Shown here piece by piece: positions 36,747 to 44,848 of a stretch of DNA of 64,000 bases. A program made the translations under genes and the position numbers. Each line of letters starts with the position of its first letter. Position 1 is the first letter of the stretch. The stretch comes from Amycolatopsis jejuensis. Lineage in GTDB: Bacteria > Actinomycetota > Actinomycetes > Mycobacteriales > Pseudonocardiaceae. Where the stretch lies: NCBI RefSeq assembly GCF_000717335.1, contig NZ_JNYZ01000012.1, positions 124,001 through 188,000 on the forward strand, in the 5' to 3' direction. The notes under the pieces were generated by a model. It worked only from the letters and a program-made list of their open reading frames with translations, was not told the origin of the DNA and did not search any database.

Positions 36747-36820
36747 GGCCCTGTGGCGCAGTTGGTTAGCGCGTCGCCCTGTCACGGCGAAGGTCGCGGG
36801 TTCGAGTCCCGTCAGGGTCG
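36747..36820 (+). tRNA. tRNA-Asp (GTC)
   Basis: A 74-nt cloverleaf with anticodon loop CTGTCAC, acceptor GGCCCTG with CAGGGTC, and T-arm GCGGGTTCGAGTCCCGT. Confidence 0.94.
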
Positions 36821-36851
36821 CAAGATCGTTCGGCTCCCAGTCGGCGTTCGC

Positions 36852-36925
36852 GGCCAGGTAGCTCAGTTGGTACGAGCGTCCGCCTGAAAAGCGGAAGGTC
36901 GCCGGTTCGACCCCGGCCCTGGCCA
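36852..36925 (+). tRNA. tRNA-Phe (GAA), integration site of the AICE
   Basis: A 74-nt cloverleaf with anticodon loop CTGAAAA and acceptor GGCCAGG with CCTGGCC. Its 3' half is duplicated exactly at 48597-48639, so the functional gene is now completed by sequence brought in or regenerated by the integrated element. Confidence 0.95.
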
Positions 36926-36926
36926 C
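36884..36926. repeat. attL: 43-bp direct repeat at tRNA-Phe
   Basis: The repeat begins CTGAAAAGCGGAAGG and ends CCCTGGCCAC, identical to 48597-48639. It spans the anticodon-loop-to-3'-end part of tRNA-Phe plus one base. Confidence 0.95.
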
Positions 36927-36940
36927 CGTTCTGATCAGCC

Positions 36941-36975
36941 AAAACAGCCCCCACCGAAACCGGCGGGGGCTGTTT
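36941..36975 (+). terminator. Terminator after tRNA-Phe, carried by the element
   Basis: AAACAGCCCCC pairs with GGGGGCTGTTT around an ACCG/CCGG inner stem. It also faces the 3' end of the integrase gene. A similar but non-identical hairpin follows attR. Confidence 0.8.
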
Positions 36976-36985
36976 CGCGCGTGCT

Positions 36986-37005
36986 CCGTCTCAGTCTCCG
37001 TCTCA
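36986..37005. repeat. 20-bp direct repeat inside the left element end
   Basis: CCGTCTCAGTCTCCGTCTCA is repeated exactly at 48481-48500, just inside the other end of the element. It contains CGTCTCA twice. It overlaps the integrase stop codon. The position suggests an arm-type recombinase site. Confidence 0.75.
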
Positions 37006-38370
37006 ATCGCCCTTCTTGCGGCCCTTCCGGCGCTTGCCCTTCGCCTTGCGCTCGGGCTTCCACAGGAACTCGTTCAGCTGGTCCGCGATGTCCCGGCGGA
37101 GCCCGCCGGTCATGTGCTGGTACCGCTTCGCCATCGTGCTGTTCGACCAGCCCATGAACTCCATCACGGCCCTCTCCGGCACCCCGAGCACGAGCAGGAC
37201 GGTGGCCGCGGTGTGCCGCGCGTCGTGCAACCGGGCTTCCCGCACCCCGGCCTCTTCGAGCAGCGCCTTCCACTCGTCCAGGTCCCGGCGTGGGTCGAGC
37301 GGCTTCCCGTTCGGCTGGGTGAACATCCACTCGCCCCCGTGCCACTCGGACCCGGCGTGCTCCCGCTCCTTGGCCTGCTGGTCCTCGTGTGTCGTCAGCA
37401 GTTCGTAGAGCCTGTTCGGCAGCACGATGCCCCGGCGGCCGGCCGACGACTTCACGTCGACCTCGACCAGGCCGCCACCGTGCCGCTGCGGGCACCACCG
37501 GGCGTGGCTCACGCAGTCCAGCGAGCACGGCGGTGGGCACGGCCTCCGATGGTGCCGTTTGCAGTCCTCCGGGCAGGACCTCACCTTGTGGTACTTCGCC
37601 CCGCACTTGTGCGGGTTATCGCACCCGTGCTGCCAGGTCTGGCGCTGCAATTGCTTGGCAATCCGCAACGCCTGGTGCTCCCGGTCGAGCCGCGACCATT
37701 TCAGCCCGATCGTTTCGCCCTGCCGCGTGCCGAGCGCGAGCGCGAGCACGAACCGGACGCCATTCCGCCGCGCGAGCGCGGTCACCAGAAGCCGCCCGAT
37801 CTCGTTCGCCTCGAACGGCTCGATCTCCTTTTCCTCGACGCGCGGTGGCTTCGCCAACTCCGCCGGATTGCGGACAATGTGGCCTCGACGAAGAGCTTCG
37901 CCGAATGCGGTCCGCGCCGTACGGTGCACCTGGTGCGCCGTCGCTGCCTTGAGCCCGGACTTGAGCATCTTCACGTACAGCTTCTCGAAGTGCTCCGGCT
38001 CGATCTTGTCGACGCGATGCGCACCCAGATTCGGAATGAGGTGCTTGTTCACCGCGGTGCGGTACGCGTTCCCGGCCTTGTAGCGGACGGACGGAAGCGC
38101 GATGTTGTTCAGCCAGTGGGCCAGCCACTTTTCGACCGTCCACGAGCGACCGGCCTTCTTGACCTTGCCCGAGTCGCGCTGCTTTTCAAGCGTGCGAACG
38201 GCTTCGATGACCTCAGCCTCGGTTTTGCGTTCGACGTGGCGCCGGTCAGGCTTGCCGTCGTCACGGATTCCCATGGTGACGCGACCGTGCCATTTCCCGT
38301 CCTTTCCAAGGTAGATCGAGCTGGCGCCGTTGGGTGCGCGTGTGCCCTCGGGTCGTTGTTTGCGTGGCAT
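37003..38370 (-). CDS. int: Tyrosine recombinase (integrase) of the AICE
   Basis: This is a 455-residue integrase starting at ATG 38370 with AAAGGAAAA upstream. It has an arm-binding N-terminus (ASSIYLGKDGKWHGRVTMG), a SAM-like core-binding domain near 75-170, and a catalytic domain with Arg in LGTRQGE near 216, HDARH near 383, a W in MGWSN, and catalytic Tyr in KRYQHM near 415. A Cys/His-rich insertion (about 247-300, eight or more Cys) splits the catalytic domain and may bind zinc. The C-terminus is very basic. It catalyses integration and excision at tRNA-Phe. It lies 15 bp downstream of the excisionase gene, in the same orientation. Confidence 0.94.
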   Translation of the reverse strand: MPRKQRPEGTRAPNGASSIYLGKDGKWHGRVTMGIRDDGKPDRRHVERKTEAEVIEAVRTLEKQRDSGKVKKAGRSWTVEKWLAHWLNNIALPSVRYKAGNAYRTAVNKHLIPNLGAHRVDKIEPEHFEKLYVKMLKSGLKAATAHQVHRTARTAFGEALRRGHIVRNPAELAKPPRVEEKEIEPFEANEIGRLLVTALARRNGVRFVLALALGTRQGETIGLKWSRLDREHQALRIAKQLQRQTWQHGCDNPHKCGAKYHKVRSCPEDCKRHHRRPCPPPCSLDCVSHARWCPQRHGGGLVEVDVKSSAGRRGIVLPNRLYELLTTHEDQQAKEREHAGSEWHGGEWMFTQPNGKPLDPRRDLDEWKALLEEAGVREARLHDARHTAATVLLVLGVPERAVMEFMGWSNSTMAKRYQHMTGGLRRDIADQLNEFLWKPERKAKGKRRKGRKKGD

Positions 38371-38385
38371 CGGTTTTCCTTTCGG

Positions 38386-38601
38386 TCAGGCTGCGTGTTG
38401 GGCGGCGGTGAGTTTGGCGATGTAGCTGGTGATGGCGGTGTCGGGAACGCGCCGGAGGCGGCCGACTTGGACGGTTTCGATGTGGCCGGCCTTGATGAGG
38501 TTGAACATGGTGGTGCGGCCGACGCTGAGGCGTTTCGCTGCGGCCTCGACCTTGAGCAGTTCGCGCGGTTGCGCGGTCGTGGTTTCGGGTGGCGTTGTCA
38601 T
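38386..38601 (-). CDS. xis: Excisionase-type HTH protein
   Basis: This is a 71-residue protein with a winged HTH of the AlpA/excisionase kind: LLKVEAAAKRLSVGRTTMFNLIKAGHIETVQVGRLRRVPDTAITSYIAKL. ATG 38601 has AAGGAGA ten bases upstream. It lies directly upstream of int in the same transcription unit. By analogy it bends DNA at the att sites to direct excision, and may be a regulator of int as well. Confidence 0.85.
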   Translation of the reverse strand: MTTPPETTTAQPRELLKVEAAAKRLSVGRTTMFNLIKAGHIETVQVGRLRRVPDTAITSYIAKLTAAQHAA

Positions 38602-38825
38602 GGCGAGCTGTCTCCTTCTGCTCCGGCCGGGGCCGGAGCGTTGTTGGTGTGCGTGCGGTGTGCGGGCCAGCTGGTGGCGCCCGTTGCGGTGTGGACTTGC
38701 TCGGTTGCTGCTGTGCCTCCTGCCAGCCGTGGCGAGGTGGCTGGGTCGCAAGCTGGCAGAGGGGGTGACGGTGGGTAGTTGAGTTGGTCGGTGTCGGCCG
38801 CCGTGCCGGGCGCGGGGTGGAGAAT
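38602..38825. other. Gap between excisionase gene and palindrome array
   Basis: No gene is supported. It should carry the xis-int promoter. Confidence 0.35.
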
Positions 38826-38964
38826 TAAACGAACTAACGAACTAATGCGCTGACCTGTGGTTTTGCGGTGGGGTTGGGGTTCATTAGTTCGTTCGGTACG
38901 AACTAATGAACTCGAATGCGCGGGCGTTTGCGCTGGTCAGTGAGTTAGTTCGTTAGTTCGTTTA
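38826..38964. repeat. AT-rich nested palindrome / iteron array of the AICE
   Basis: The outer arms AAACGAACTAACGAACTAA (38827-38845) and TTAGTTCGTTAGTTCGTTT (38945-38963) are perfect complements, and imperfect pairing extends inward to CTGACC/GGTCAG. At the centre, TCATTAGTTCGT (38881-38892) and ACGAACTAATGA (38898-38909) form a perfect 12-bp palindrome. The 9-mer ACGAACTAA or its complement occurs about six times. It lies between xis and the 3' end of the replication gene and contains that gene's stop. It could be a replication origin, a transfer recognition site (TRS-type repeats bound by TraB), or an operator. Confidence 0.85.
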
Positions 38965-40266
38965 GTTCTGGGGGTGGCCTCGGGCGGTGTAGATCTCGAT
39001 GTTGCGGCCCTTGCCGCCGTCCGGGCGTCGGCTACTGCGGGTGATGGTTCCGGTGTCGGTGAGCTGGGTCAGGACGGCGTCGATGTCGGCGCGGTGGGTG
39101 TTGCCGCTGAAGAACCCGGTGGTGATGTCTTTGCGGGTGCGGCCGGTCTCGCCTGCGTCGGCGATCCAGGCGGCGAGTTTGGCGGGGTTGATGGTGTGGG
39201 TGAACAGGGTGCAGGCGGTGTCGATGGCGTAGCGGATGAGCGCGGCGGCGGCGGTGAGGTGGCGGGTTTGGATGACGGGGGTGCCGTCGAGCGCGGCGTG
39301 GATCCCGGCGATGCGTTTGGTGTAGGGCAGGGCGCGGGAGACGAACTGGGCGACTTTGGCGTGGTGGTCGCCGGTGTTGAATTCCAGGTACAGGTCACGC
39401 CACAGCTCGCGCGCGTCGTCGGCCAGTTCGAGCGCGCCCAGGGCGGCGCCGGTGGCGAGTCGGTCGGCGAGGTCGGCGGCCAGTGAGCAGACCAGCCCGG
39501 GGTCTGCGCCGGTGGTGTCGGGCAGGGCGGTGGACCAGGCCACGGCCAGCGGCAGGAACCGGTTGTAGGTGCCGCCTGCCATGTCGGCGTCGGAGAGCCT
39601 GTCTTTGAACTCCTTGGGGGTGATGTGGGCGAGGATCGCGACGTGGGATTGCGGGGCGATGCGGGCGTTGACGGTCAGGGTCGAGAGGTCCCCGCCTTCC
39701 CAGGCTTGGCGGAGGATGGCGGAGAGGCTGTTGCCCTCGCGGCGCATCTTGGCCATGACCCCGCCCCACTCGGGTTCCAGCGCCAGCAGCCGCAGGTCCT
39801 CCGGCGGCTCGCCGTCGTTGTCGAGGGCGAAGCGCTGGGCCAGCCCTTCCCCCGACGTCAGGCCGCCCTTGATGTTGGTGGTGGCGAAGTCGGTGTCGGT
39901 GTCGGCGATGACGCGCTTGGCGGCCGACCAGGAGGTGCCTTTCTTGCCGGTGGCGGTGTCGCCGATGATCAGCGGCCAGATCAGCAGCGGGTGCGGGTCG
40001 TCTCCGGCTCGGACGTGCGGGCCTTGTCCGAGGTGGACTCCAGCGAAGGCCAGCAGGGAGGCGTAGATGGCGATGGGGTCGGCTTCGCTGGTCGGGGCCA
40101 GCTGCTCCACGAGGTCTCCGAGGTAGCAGCTGAACACCGCGTCGTCGATGGCGGGCAGCCAGGCGCGGGCGCGGGCCACCGCGGCGGCGGCCTTGGCCTC
40201 GAACGCGCCGAGGGTGGCCGGGACGTCCGATGTGGACAGCCCGGCCGGCGGGTGGGTACGGGTCAT
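38962..40266 (-). CDS. DUF3987-like ATPase, putative AICE replication protein
   Basis: This is a 434-residue protein beginning MTRTHPPAGL. It has a P-loop-like IIGDTATGKKGTSW near residue 105 and an extended helical C-terminus, which I read as the DUF3987/YfjI-type helicase-primase-related family often found on mobile elements. Its start overlaps the stop of the DnaB-N-like gene by one base, so the two are translated together. It is expected to drive autonomous replication after excision. The classic RepSA or prim-pol proteins of other AICEs are absent, so this pair probably takes their place. Confidence 0.72.
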   Translation of the reverse strand: MTRTHPPAGLSTSDVPATLGAFEAKAAAAVARARAWLPAIDDAVFSCYLGDLVEQLAPTSEADPIAIYASLLAFAGVHLGQGPHVRAGDDPHPLLIWPLIIGDTATGKKGTSWSAAKRVIADTDTDFATTNIKGGLTSGEGLAQRFALDNDGEPPEDLRLLALEPEWGGVMAKMRREGNSLSAILRQAWEGGDLSTLTVNARIAPQSHVAILAHITPKEFKDRLSDADMAGGTYNRFLPLAVAWSTALPDTTGADPGLVCSLAADLADRLATGAALGALELADDARELWRDLYLEFNTGDHHAKVAQFVSRALPYTKRIAGIHAALDGTPVIQTRHLTAAAALIRYAIDTACTLFTHTINPAKLAAWIADAGETGRTRKDITTGFFSGNTHRADIDAVLTQLTDTGTITRSSRRPDGGKGRNIEIYTARGHPQN

Positions 40267-40781
40267 CAGGCGGCCTTCCGCAACGGAGCAGGGTTGGTGC
40301 TGGCGCAGGCGGCTTGGTAGCGGGTCCACAGCTGGTCGGCGGTGGTGTCGTCGGTGAGCTCGCGCAGGACGTCGGCGGGTGAGTCCTCGGCGGCTTGGGC
40401 CAGCCGCCGGGCGTGCGTGGCCACGGCGTGGCGCCACGCGGCCTCCAGCACGAGCGTCTTGAGGTGCGGGCCGAGCGCGGCGGGCGGGGCGTCGCGGTAG
40501 GTGTCGATGAGCCAGTGCGAGAGCCAGTGGCGGCGGTGTTCGCCGGGCGCGGCCCCGGTGGTGAGGGCGTGGGTGTAGAGGGTGACGGGTGCGGGGGCGT
40601 GCCCGGCGGCGACGGTCTCGATGGCGAGCTGGGCGACGTGGGCGGCCATGCCGTGGCCGAAGTCGTCGGCCCGCATCCCGGCGAGTGCTGCCCGCGCGGC
40701 GGGCGCGGGCAGCAGCATGAGCGCGCCGAGGAACTGCCGTCGCGGGTCGGTCAGGGCGTCGGTCGCGGTGGCGGTCGTCAT
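40266..40781 (-). CDS. DnaB N-terminal-domain-like protein
   Basis: This is a 171-residue protein. RRQFLGALMLLPAPAARAALAGMRADDFGHGMAAHVAQLAIETVAAG resembles the N-terminal helical domain of the replicative helicase DnaB (LGALLLDP ... L..EDF....H..I). The helicase motor is absent, but a P-loop protein is encoded immediately downstream and overlaps it, as if the two halves of a helicase had become separate genes. ATG 40781 is chosen from the domain start; an AGGCTCC stretch upstream is only a weak ribosome site. Confidence 0.65.
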   Translation of the reverse strand: MTTATATDALTDPRRQFLGALMLLPAPAARAALAGMRADDFGHGMAAHVAQLAIETVAAGHAPAPVTLYTHALTTGAAPGEHRRHWLSHWLIDTYRDAPPAALGPHLKTLVLEAAWRHAVATHARRLAQAAEDSPADVLRELTDDTTADQLWTRYQAACASTNPAPLRKAA

Positions 40782-41005
40782 GGGAGCCTCCCGAAGATCT
40801 GATTACGGTGCGTGGTCGCGGGTGGGTGTGACACTTCGGCGGGCACCCTCTGGGGGTGGCCGCTGGGGCGGGTTGTGGCCGTCACCTGCGGAAATGTCCG
40901 CAAGTGTCACAAGCGTCGTCGGTGCTGGTCAGGTCACTGCGTGTGGTGTCACGCGGGTTGTGACGGTTCGCGCGCCCGGCGCGCGGCCGATGACACTCCC
41001 GATGG

Positions 41006-43306
41006 TTACTGTGTGTTGCTTTCGGTGGTGGTGACGGCGGCGAGGATGTCGGCGAAGCGGTAGCCGCGGGCCTGCTTGTCCTCGCCGTCCTCGCCTGGGA
41101 TGCGGACCTGTCCGGGGGTGAGGTGGAAGTCGGCGAAGTCGCGTGCCAGCGCCTTGCCCGACCCGCGTCCCAGCGCCTCGGCCAGCTCGGTCGAGGACAC
41201 CGCGTCGCGGGCGCCCTCGGTCCCGGCCTGCCAGGTAGCGAGGTCGTCGGCGAGGTAGTCGACGACCTCGCCTAGGATGCCCAGGCGGGTGCGGCGCTGT
41301 TCGTCATCGAACGCGGCCCGCTGCGCCACGGCCGCGTCTTCCGGGCTCGTGGAGCCCGACAGCTGCGCGGCGGTGACCCCGGCCGCCTGGAGGGTCGCTG
41401 TGTCCCACTCCGGCCGTCCGGCCTGGGCGGCGCGGCGGGCGCGCTGTTCGGCGATCTTGTTGTCGAACCACAGGGCGCGGGTGGGGATCGGCTCGTCGCC
41501 TTCGGCGCAGCCTTCCAGGAAGAACGTGCCGGTGTCGTTGAGCCGCGAGCCGCGCTTGGGCCGGTAGTTGCCCGGGGTGTAGCCCTCGGAGACGGCGTTG
41601 TCGCCGAAGAGAAGCCGGGTCTGGTAGTCGGCCAGGCCGGGGCCGGCCGCCTTCCACGCGACCTCGGCGGCCACGGAGTCGCCGAGTGCGTCCTTCTTCG
41701 CCGACTGGGACGCGAAGATGAGCACCACTCCGGCCTTGCGCGCCACCCGCAGCAGCGCCACCGCCAGCGCTTTCGCCTCCTTGCTCAGGCGCGGGAACTC
41801 GTCGAGCACCACCACCAGCGCCGGGTATTCCGGGGTGGGCTGCCACTCGTCGCCCATGCCCAGGCGGTCCTTGATCCGGGTCCGCGCGGTCGCGATCCCG
41901 AGGGCGATGGTCAGGGCCTGCTCGCAGTCCTCCGGTGAGAGGGCGCGCAGGCCCATGGCGTCGGCCTGGGGGGCTTGGCCGACGCCGGAGGGGTCCAGGT
42001 CCCACAGGATCGCGTCGGCGGTGTGGGCCAGGCCGTCAACGATGGCGCGGATGAGGCCGGACTTCCCGCCGCCGGAGGCGGCCAGGATGATCGCGTGGGT
42101 GGACAGGAACGAGGCGGACATGGTCCGCCCGTCCAGACGCAACCCGAGTTCGATCGGGTCGGCCAGCCGACGGGAACCGTTGGGGTACACGGGAAGCGGC
42201 GGCATCTTTGCCCAGGGGTCGGACTCGATGATGCGGGTGGTGAACCGGGCGCGGCGTTCGGTGTGGGGCTGGACCAGGACGCCGTTCTGCCGGACGTCCA
42301 GGTCGGTTTCGATCTGCTCCAGCTTCTTGATGACGTCCGCCGGCCGCTTCCCGGAGCCGCCGACGATCTGGTGTTCCAGCTCCCAACCCCACGCGGTGCG
42401 GCGCCCGGCGATCGGGTTGGTTTCCACGCCCTGGGCCAGCAGCGAGCGGCGCAGCAGCTCCAGCGCGGCGCGGTCGTGGCGGGCCTCGGCGATCGGCAGG
42501 ACCTGCAGGGCGTTGCCGTCGTCGGCGACCGTGCCGACGCGCTTGCGGTTGCGGCGCTTGAAGACCTTGCGCAGGTAGACCCAGCCATTCACGGTCAGCA
42601 GCGCGGCCAGCGCCGCACCGCAGGTCAGGTCGATGGTGGCCACGGCCTGGGAGTACTCCCACACCGGCCACTCGTGCAGCGACCAGTCCACCACCGCGGG
42701 GGCCTCGGCGAGGGCGGCCAGGCCGTAGAACACCATCGCGGTCCGGCTGGACAGGGCGCCCGCGAGCTTGCCGAGCTGGGTTTCCCGGTACTCCTGCAGC
42801 TGCATCTGCGTGGCGATCCGGTCGTGGATCACCTCGCCCCGGTGGGTGGCGCCTTCGCGGTGCTCGGCGGCGGTGCGCCAGTTGTGGAACTGCTCCCACG
42901 TCGCCCACACCCCGAGAACCGGCGCGGCCAGCACACCGGTGGTGTAGGCACCGACCGCCACGGTGGTGCGGGTGCGCGGGTGGGTGGCCACGCTGCGGGT
43001 GGTGCGCACCACCGTGGCGGCGGCCGTGCCGGTGGCCTGGGCGGCGGTACGTGTCCCACGGGCCACGGTCCGCGCGGTCTGCTGGTAGCCGCGGTACCGC
43101 TCGATCGCCTTGGCCCGCTGGGCGCGGGTGTAATCCTGCGCGGTCACGACTCCGCCTTCGACGAACTCGCCGTCGATGACGTCGGTGCCGGGGCCGGCGG
43201 GGTCGGTGACGCGGTGGGCGTACAGGTGCCGCACCGGCGCCAGGCGCTCACCCCCACCGGAGCCGTTGCCGTTGTCGGTGCCGTGGGTGTGGTTGGTGGG
43301 GGTCAT
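41006..43306 (-). CDS. TraB-type FtsK/SpoIIIE DNA translocase
   Basis: This is a 766-residue protein with an N-terminal region holding hydrophobic segments near 130-150, 195-215 and 225-250, then an FtsK-type motor with Walker A AASGGGKSG near 413 and Walker B ALVVVLDEF near 502. The C-terminal about 100 residues (winged-helix-like, SSTELAEALGRGSGKALARDF) would read recognition repeats on the element. In AICEs this single protein moves double-stranded DNA between hyphae. It overlaps the upstream membrane-protein gene by four bases. Confidence 0.9.
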   Translation of the reverse strand: MTPTNHTHGTDNGNGSGGGERLAPVRHLYAHRVTDPAGPGTDVIDGEFVEGGVVTAQDYTRAQRAKAIERYRGYQQTARTVARGTRTAAQATGTAAATVVRTTRSVATHPRTRTTVAVGAYTTGVLAAPVLGVWATWEQFHNWRTAAEHREGATHRGEVIHDRIATQMQLQEYRETQLGKLAGALSSRTAMVFYGLAALAEAPAVVDWSLHEWPVWEYSQAVATIDLTCGAALAALLTVNGWVYLRKVFKRRNRKRVGTVADDGNALQVLPIAEARHDRAALELLRRSLLAQGVETNPIAGRRTAWGWELEHQIVGGSGKRPADVIKKLEQIETDLDVRQNGVLVQPHTERRARFTTRIIESDPWAKMPPLPVYPNGSRRLADPIELGLRLDGRTMSASFLSTHAIILAASGGGKSGLIRAIVDGLAHTADAILWDLDPSGVGQAPQADAMGLRALSPEDCEQALTIALGIATARTRIKDRLGMGDEWQPTPEYPALVVVLDEFPRLSKEAKALAVALLRVARKAGVVLIFASQSAKKDALGDSVAAEVAWKAAGPGLADYQTRLLFGDNAVSEGYTPGNYRPKRGSRLNDTGTFFLEGCAEGDEPIPTRALWFDNKIAEQRARRAAQAGRPEWDTATLQAAGVTAAQLSGSTSPEDAAVAQRAAFDDEQRRTRLGILGEVVDYLADDLATWQAGTEGARDAVSSTELAEALGRGSGKALARDFADFHLTPGQVRIPGEDGEDKQARGYRFADILAAVTTTESNTQ

Positions 43307-44283
43307 CCCTGCTGCTCCTTGAGTTCGTCGCGCACGGCGCGGGCGTCGTCCATCCCGCAGTGCAAGGTCTTCTGCAGCGCCCGCGCCGATGGGGCGGCGG
43401 GCAGGTCCCCGGTGTCGATGAGGTCCCGGGCGCGGGTGAGTAAGGCGGGCGGTGCTGCTGGCAGGAGGGGCGTGTTTTCCCTGCACGTAACGGGGGTAAC
43501 ACCCGGCCCGCTCCCGGACCCGTCACCGGCATCCGTCGCGGTCCTTGTGGTGGTGTCGTGGTCGAGCTGGGCGAAGGCGTTCCAGATGATCGGCAGCGCG
43601 GTCACCACCGCCACCGCGACGATCGGCCCGAGGATGTGCAGCACCAGCCCCGACACGGTGAAGGTGTCCGCGACGCCGGGCAGGTGCGGCCAGGCGTTCA
43701 TGCCGAGGGTGAGCCCGAGGAACAGCCGCTCCACCCGCACCAACCGGCGGTCGTTCAGGGGCCGGCCACGGGTGGCCATGAACGCCCGCGCGGCGACCAC
43801 GGTCAGCAGGGCCAGGGACATGAACGGCTCGACCAGCCACGCGAACACCCATCCCGGCGACCAGGCGGGCGCGCCTTCGGCGGCGAATGCCTGCACCCCG
43901 GCGGTGGACCAGGCCAGCGCCAGCACCAGCGCCACCCCGCCGGTGACGGTGAGCGTCAGCCGCCAGCGGGCGGCCTGCCACGCCCGCACCGCCGGGTCCT
44001 GCCCGAGGGCGTGCAGCGCGGCGGCCTCGCGGCCCTGCTTGCGGCGGCGGCGCACCCGTGTGGTGTCCAGCGCCAGCGGGGCGTCCTCGGTCAGCAGCGG
44101 CGCGAGCTGGCGCGCCTCGGCCACCTCGGCCCGCATGGCCGCGACCCGCTTGGACACCGCCGGTTCCCCGCCGGCCACCTCGGCCGGTGCCGGGGCGGTG
44201 GTGTCGGCGAGCCAGCCCGCGACCTGGTCGGCGAACCCGCTAGCCGGGTCCGGTTCCTGACCACCCGTCATTGTCGTGCTCAT
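43303..44283 (-). CDS. Multi-pass membrane protein, spread/transfer-associated (DUF2637-like)
   Basis: This is a 326-residue protein with four hydrophobic segments between about residues 110 and 235 (LTLTVTGGVALVLALAW, PFMSLALLTVVAARAFM, LFLGLTLGMNAWPHL, LVLHILGPIVAVAVVTALPII), a pattern I associate with DUF2637/SpdB-type proteins of AICEs and Streptomyces plasmids. The C-terminus is soluble and helical. Overlaps on both sides place it in the transfer operon. The likely role is intramycelial plasmid spreading with TraB. Confidence 0.75.
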   Translation of the reverse strand: MSTTMTGGQEPDPASGFADQVAGWLADTTAPAPAEVAGGEPAVSKRVAAMRAEVAEARQLAPLLTEDAPLALDTTRVRRRRKQGREAAALHALGQDPAVRAWQAARWRLTLTVTGGVALVLALAWSTAGVQAFAAEGAPAWSPGWVFAWLVEPFMSLALLTVVAARAFMATRGRPLNDRRLVRVERLFLGLTLGMNAWPHLPGVADTFTVSGLVLHILGPIVAVAVVTALPIIWNAFAQLDHDTTTRTATDAGDGSGSGPGVTPVTCRENTPLLPAAPPALLTRARDLIDTGDLPAAPSARALQKTLHCGMDDARAVRDELKEQQG

Positions 44284-44612
44284 GCTCGCTCACCTGCCTC
44301 TCGTGTCTCGTCCTGCCCGGTGCCCTGTGCCTTGTCCGCCTGGTGGGCGCGGTACTCCTGCCCGGCCCACGCCAGGGCCAGCAGCGCGGCCAGGGCGGCG
44401 AACCAGACGCTGACCGTGATGGCCAGCGAGCCAGTGACCGTGATCGCGGCCAGCTCACCGAGGTGGCAGCCCGCCCACACCGCAGCTCGTACGGTGGCGG
44501 TCGGCCCGGCCGGGCCGGTGCTGGTCACGTCCGCGCTGGCCTGGCGGGTCAGCGGCGCACCGGTCTCCGGCGCGGTCCCGGCCGGTGGGGCGTCGTGGTC
44601 TGGCGTCGACAT
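44280..44612 (-). CDS. Small membrane protein of the transfer operon
   Basis: This is a 110-residue protein with two hydrophobic segments (LGELAAITVTGSLAITVSVWF and AALAALLALAWAG) after a polar N-terminus. It overlaps its downstream neighbour by four bases and the upstream one by one base. No family recognised; probably a Spd-like accessory factor. Confidence 0.65.
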   Translation of the reverse strand: MSTPDHDAPPAGTAPETGAPLTRQASADVTSTGPAGPTATVRAAVWAGCHLGELAAITVTGSLAITVSVWFAALAALLALAWAGQEYRAHQADKAQGTGQDETREAGERA

Positions 44613-44848
44613 CAGGCACCTCCTGCCTGCCCGGTGTGGGCGTAGAAGTCGTTGACCGGTCGCCGGGGCGGTGCGCTGGCCTGGCGGGTGGCGGTGTCGT
44701 TGAGCAGCCCGAGCGCTGTTTCCAGGACCAGGGCCAGCAGGACCAGCGGAATCCGGATCAGGTGCAGGGCCAGGAACGCCAGCAGCGAGCCGGTGAACAG
44801 CACCAGCCGCCAGGTCCCGAAGCGGCGCACCACGTCGAACAGCGACAT
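44612..44848 (-). CDS. Very small membrane protein of the transfer operon
   Basis: This is a 78-residue protein: MSLFDVVRRFGTWRLVLFTG then hydrophobic stretches to about residue 45, and a polar tail. Both ends overlap neighbouring genes by single bases, a strong sign of a real, coupled gene. No family recognised. Confidence 0.65.
   Translation of the reverse strand: MSLFDVVRRFGTWRLVLFTGSLLAFLALHLIRIPLVLLALVLETALGLLNDTATRQASAPPRRPVNDFYAHTGQAGGA

Noticed and set aside
38826..38964. CRISPR or simple terminator reading of the AT-rich repeats
   Set aside because: Repeats are inverted and nested rather than direct with spacers, and there is no T-run typical of a terminator.
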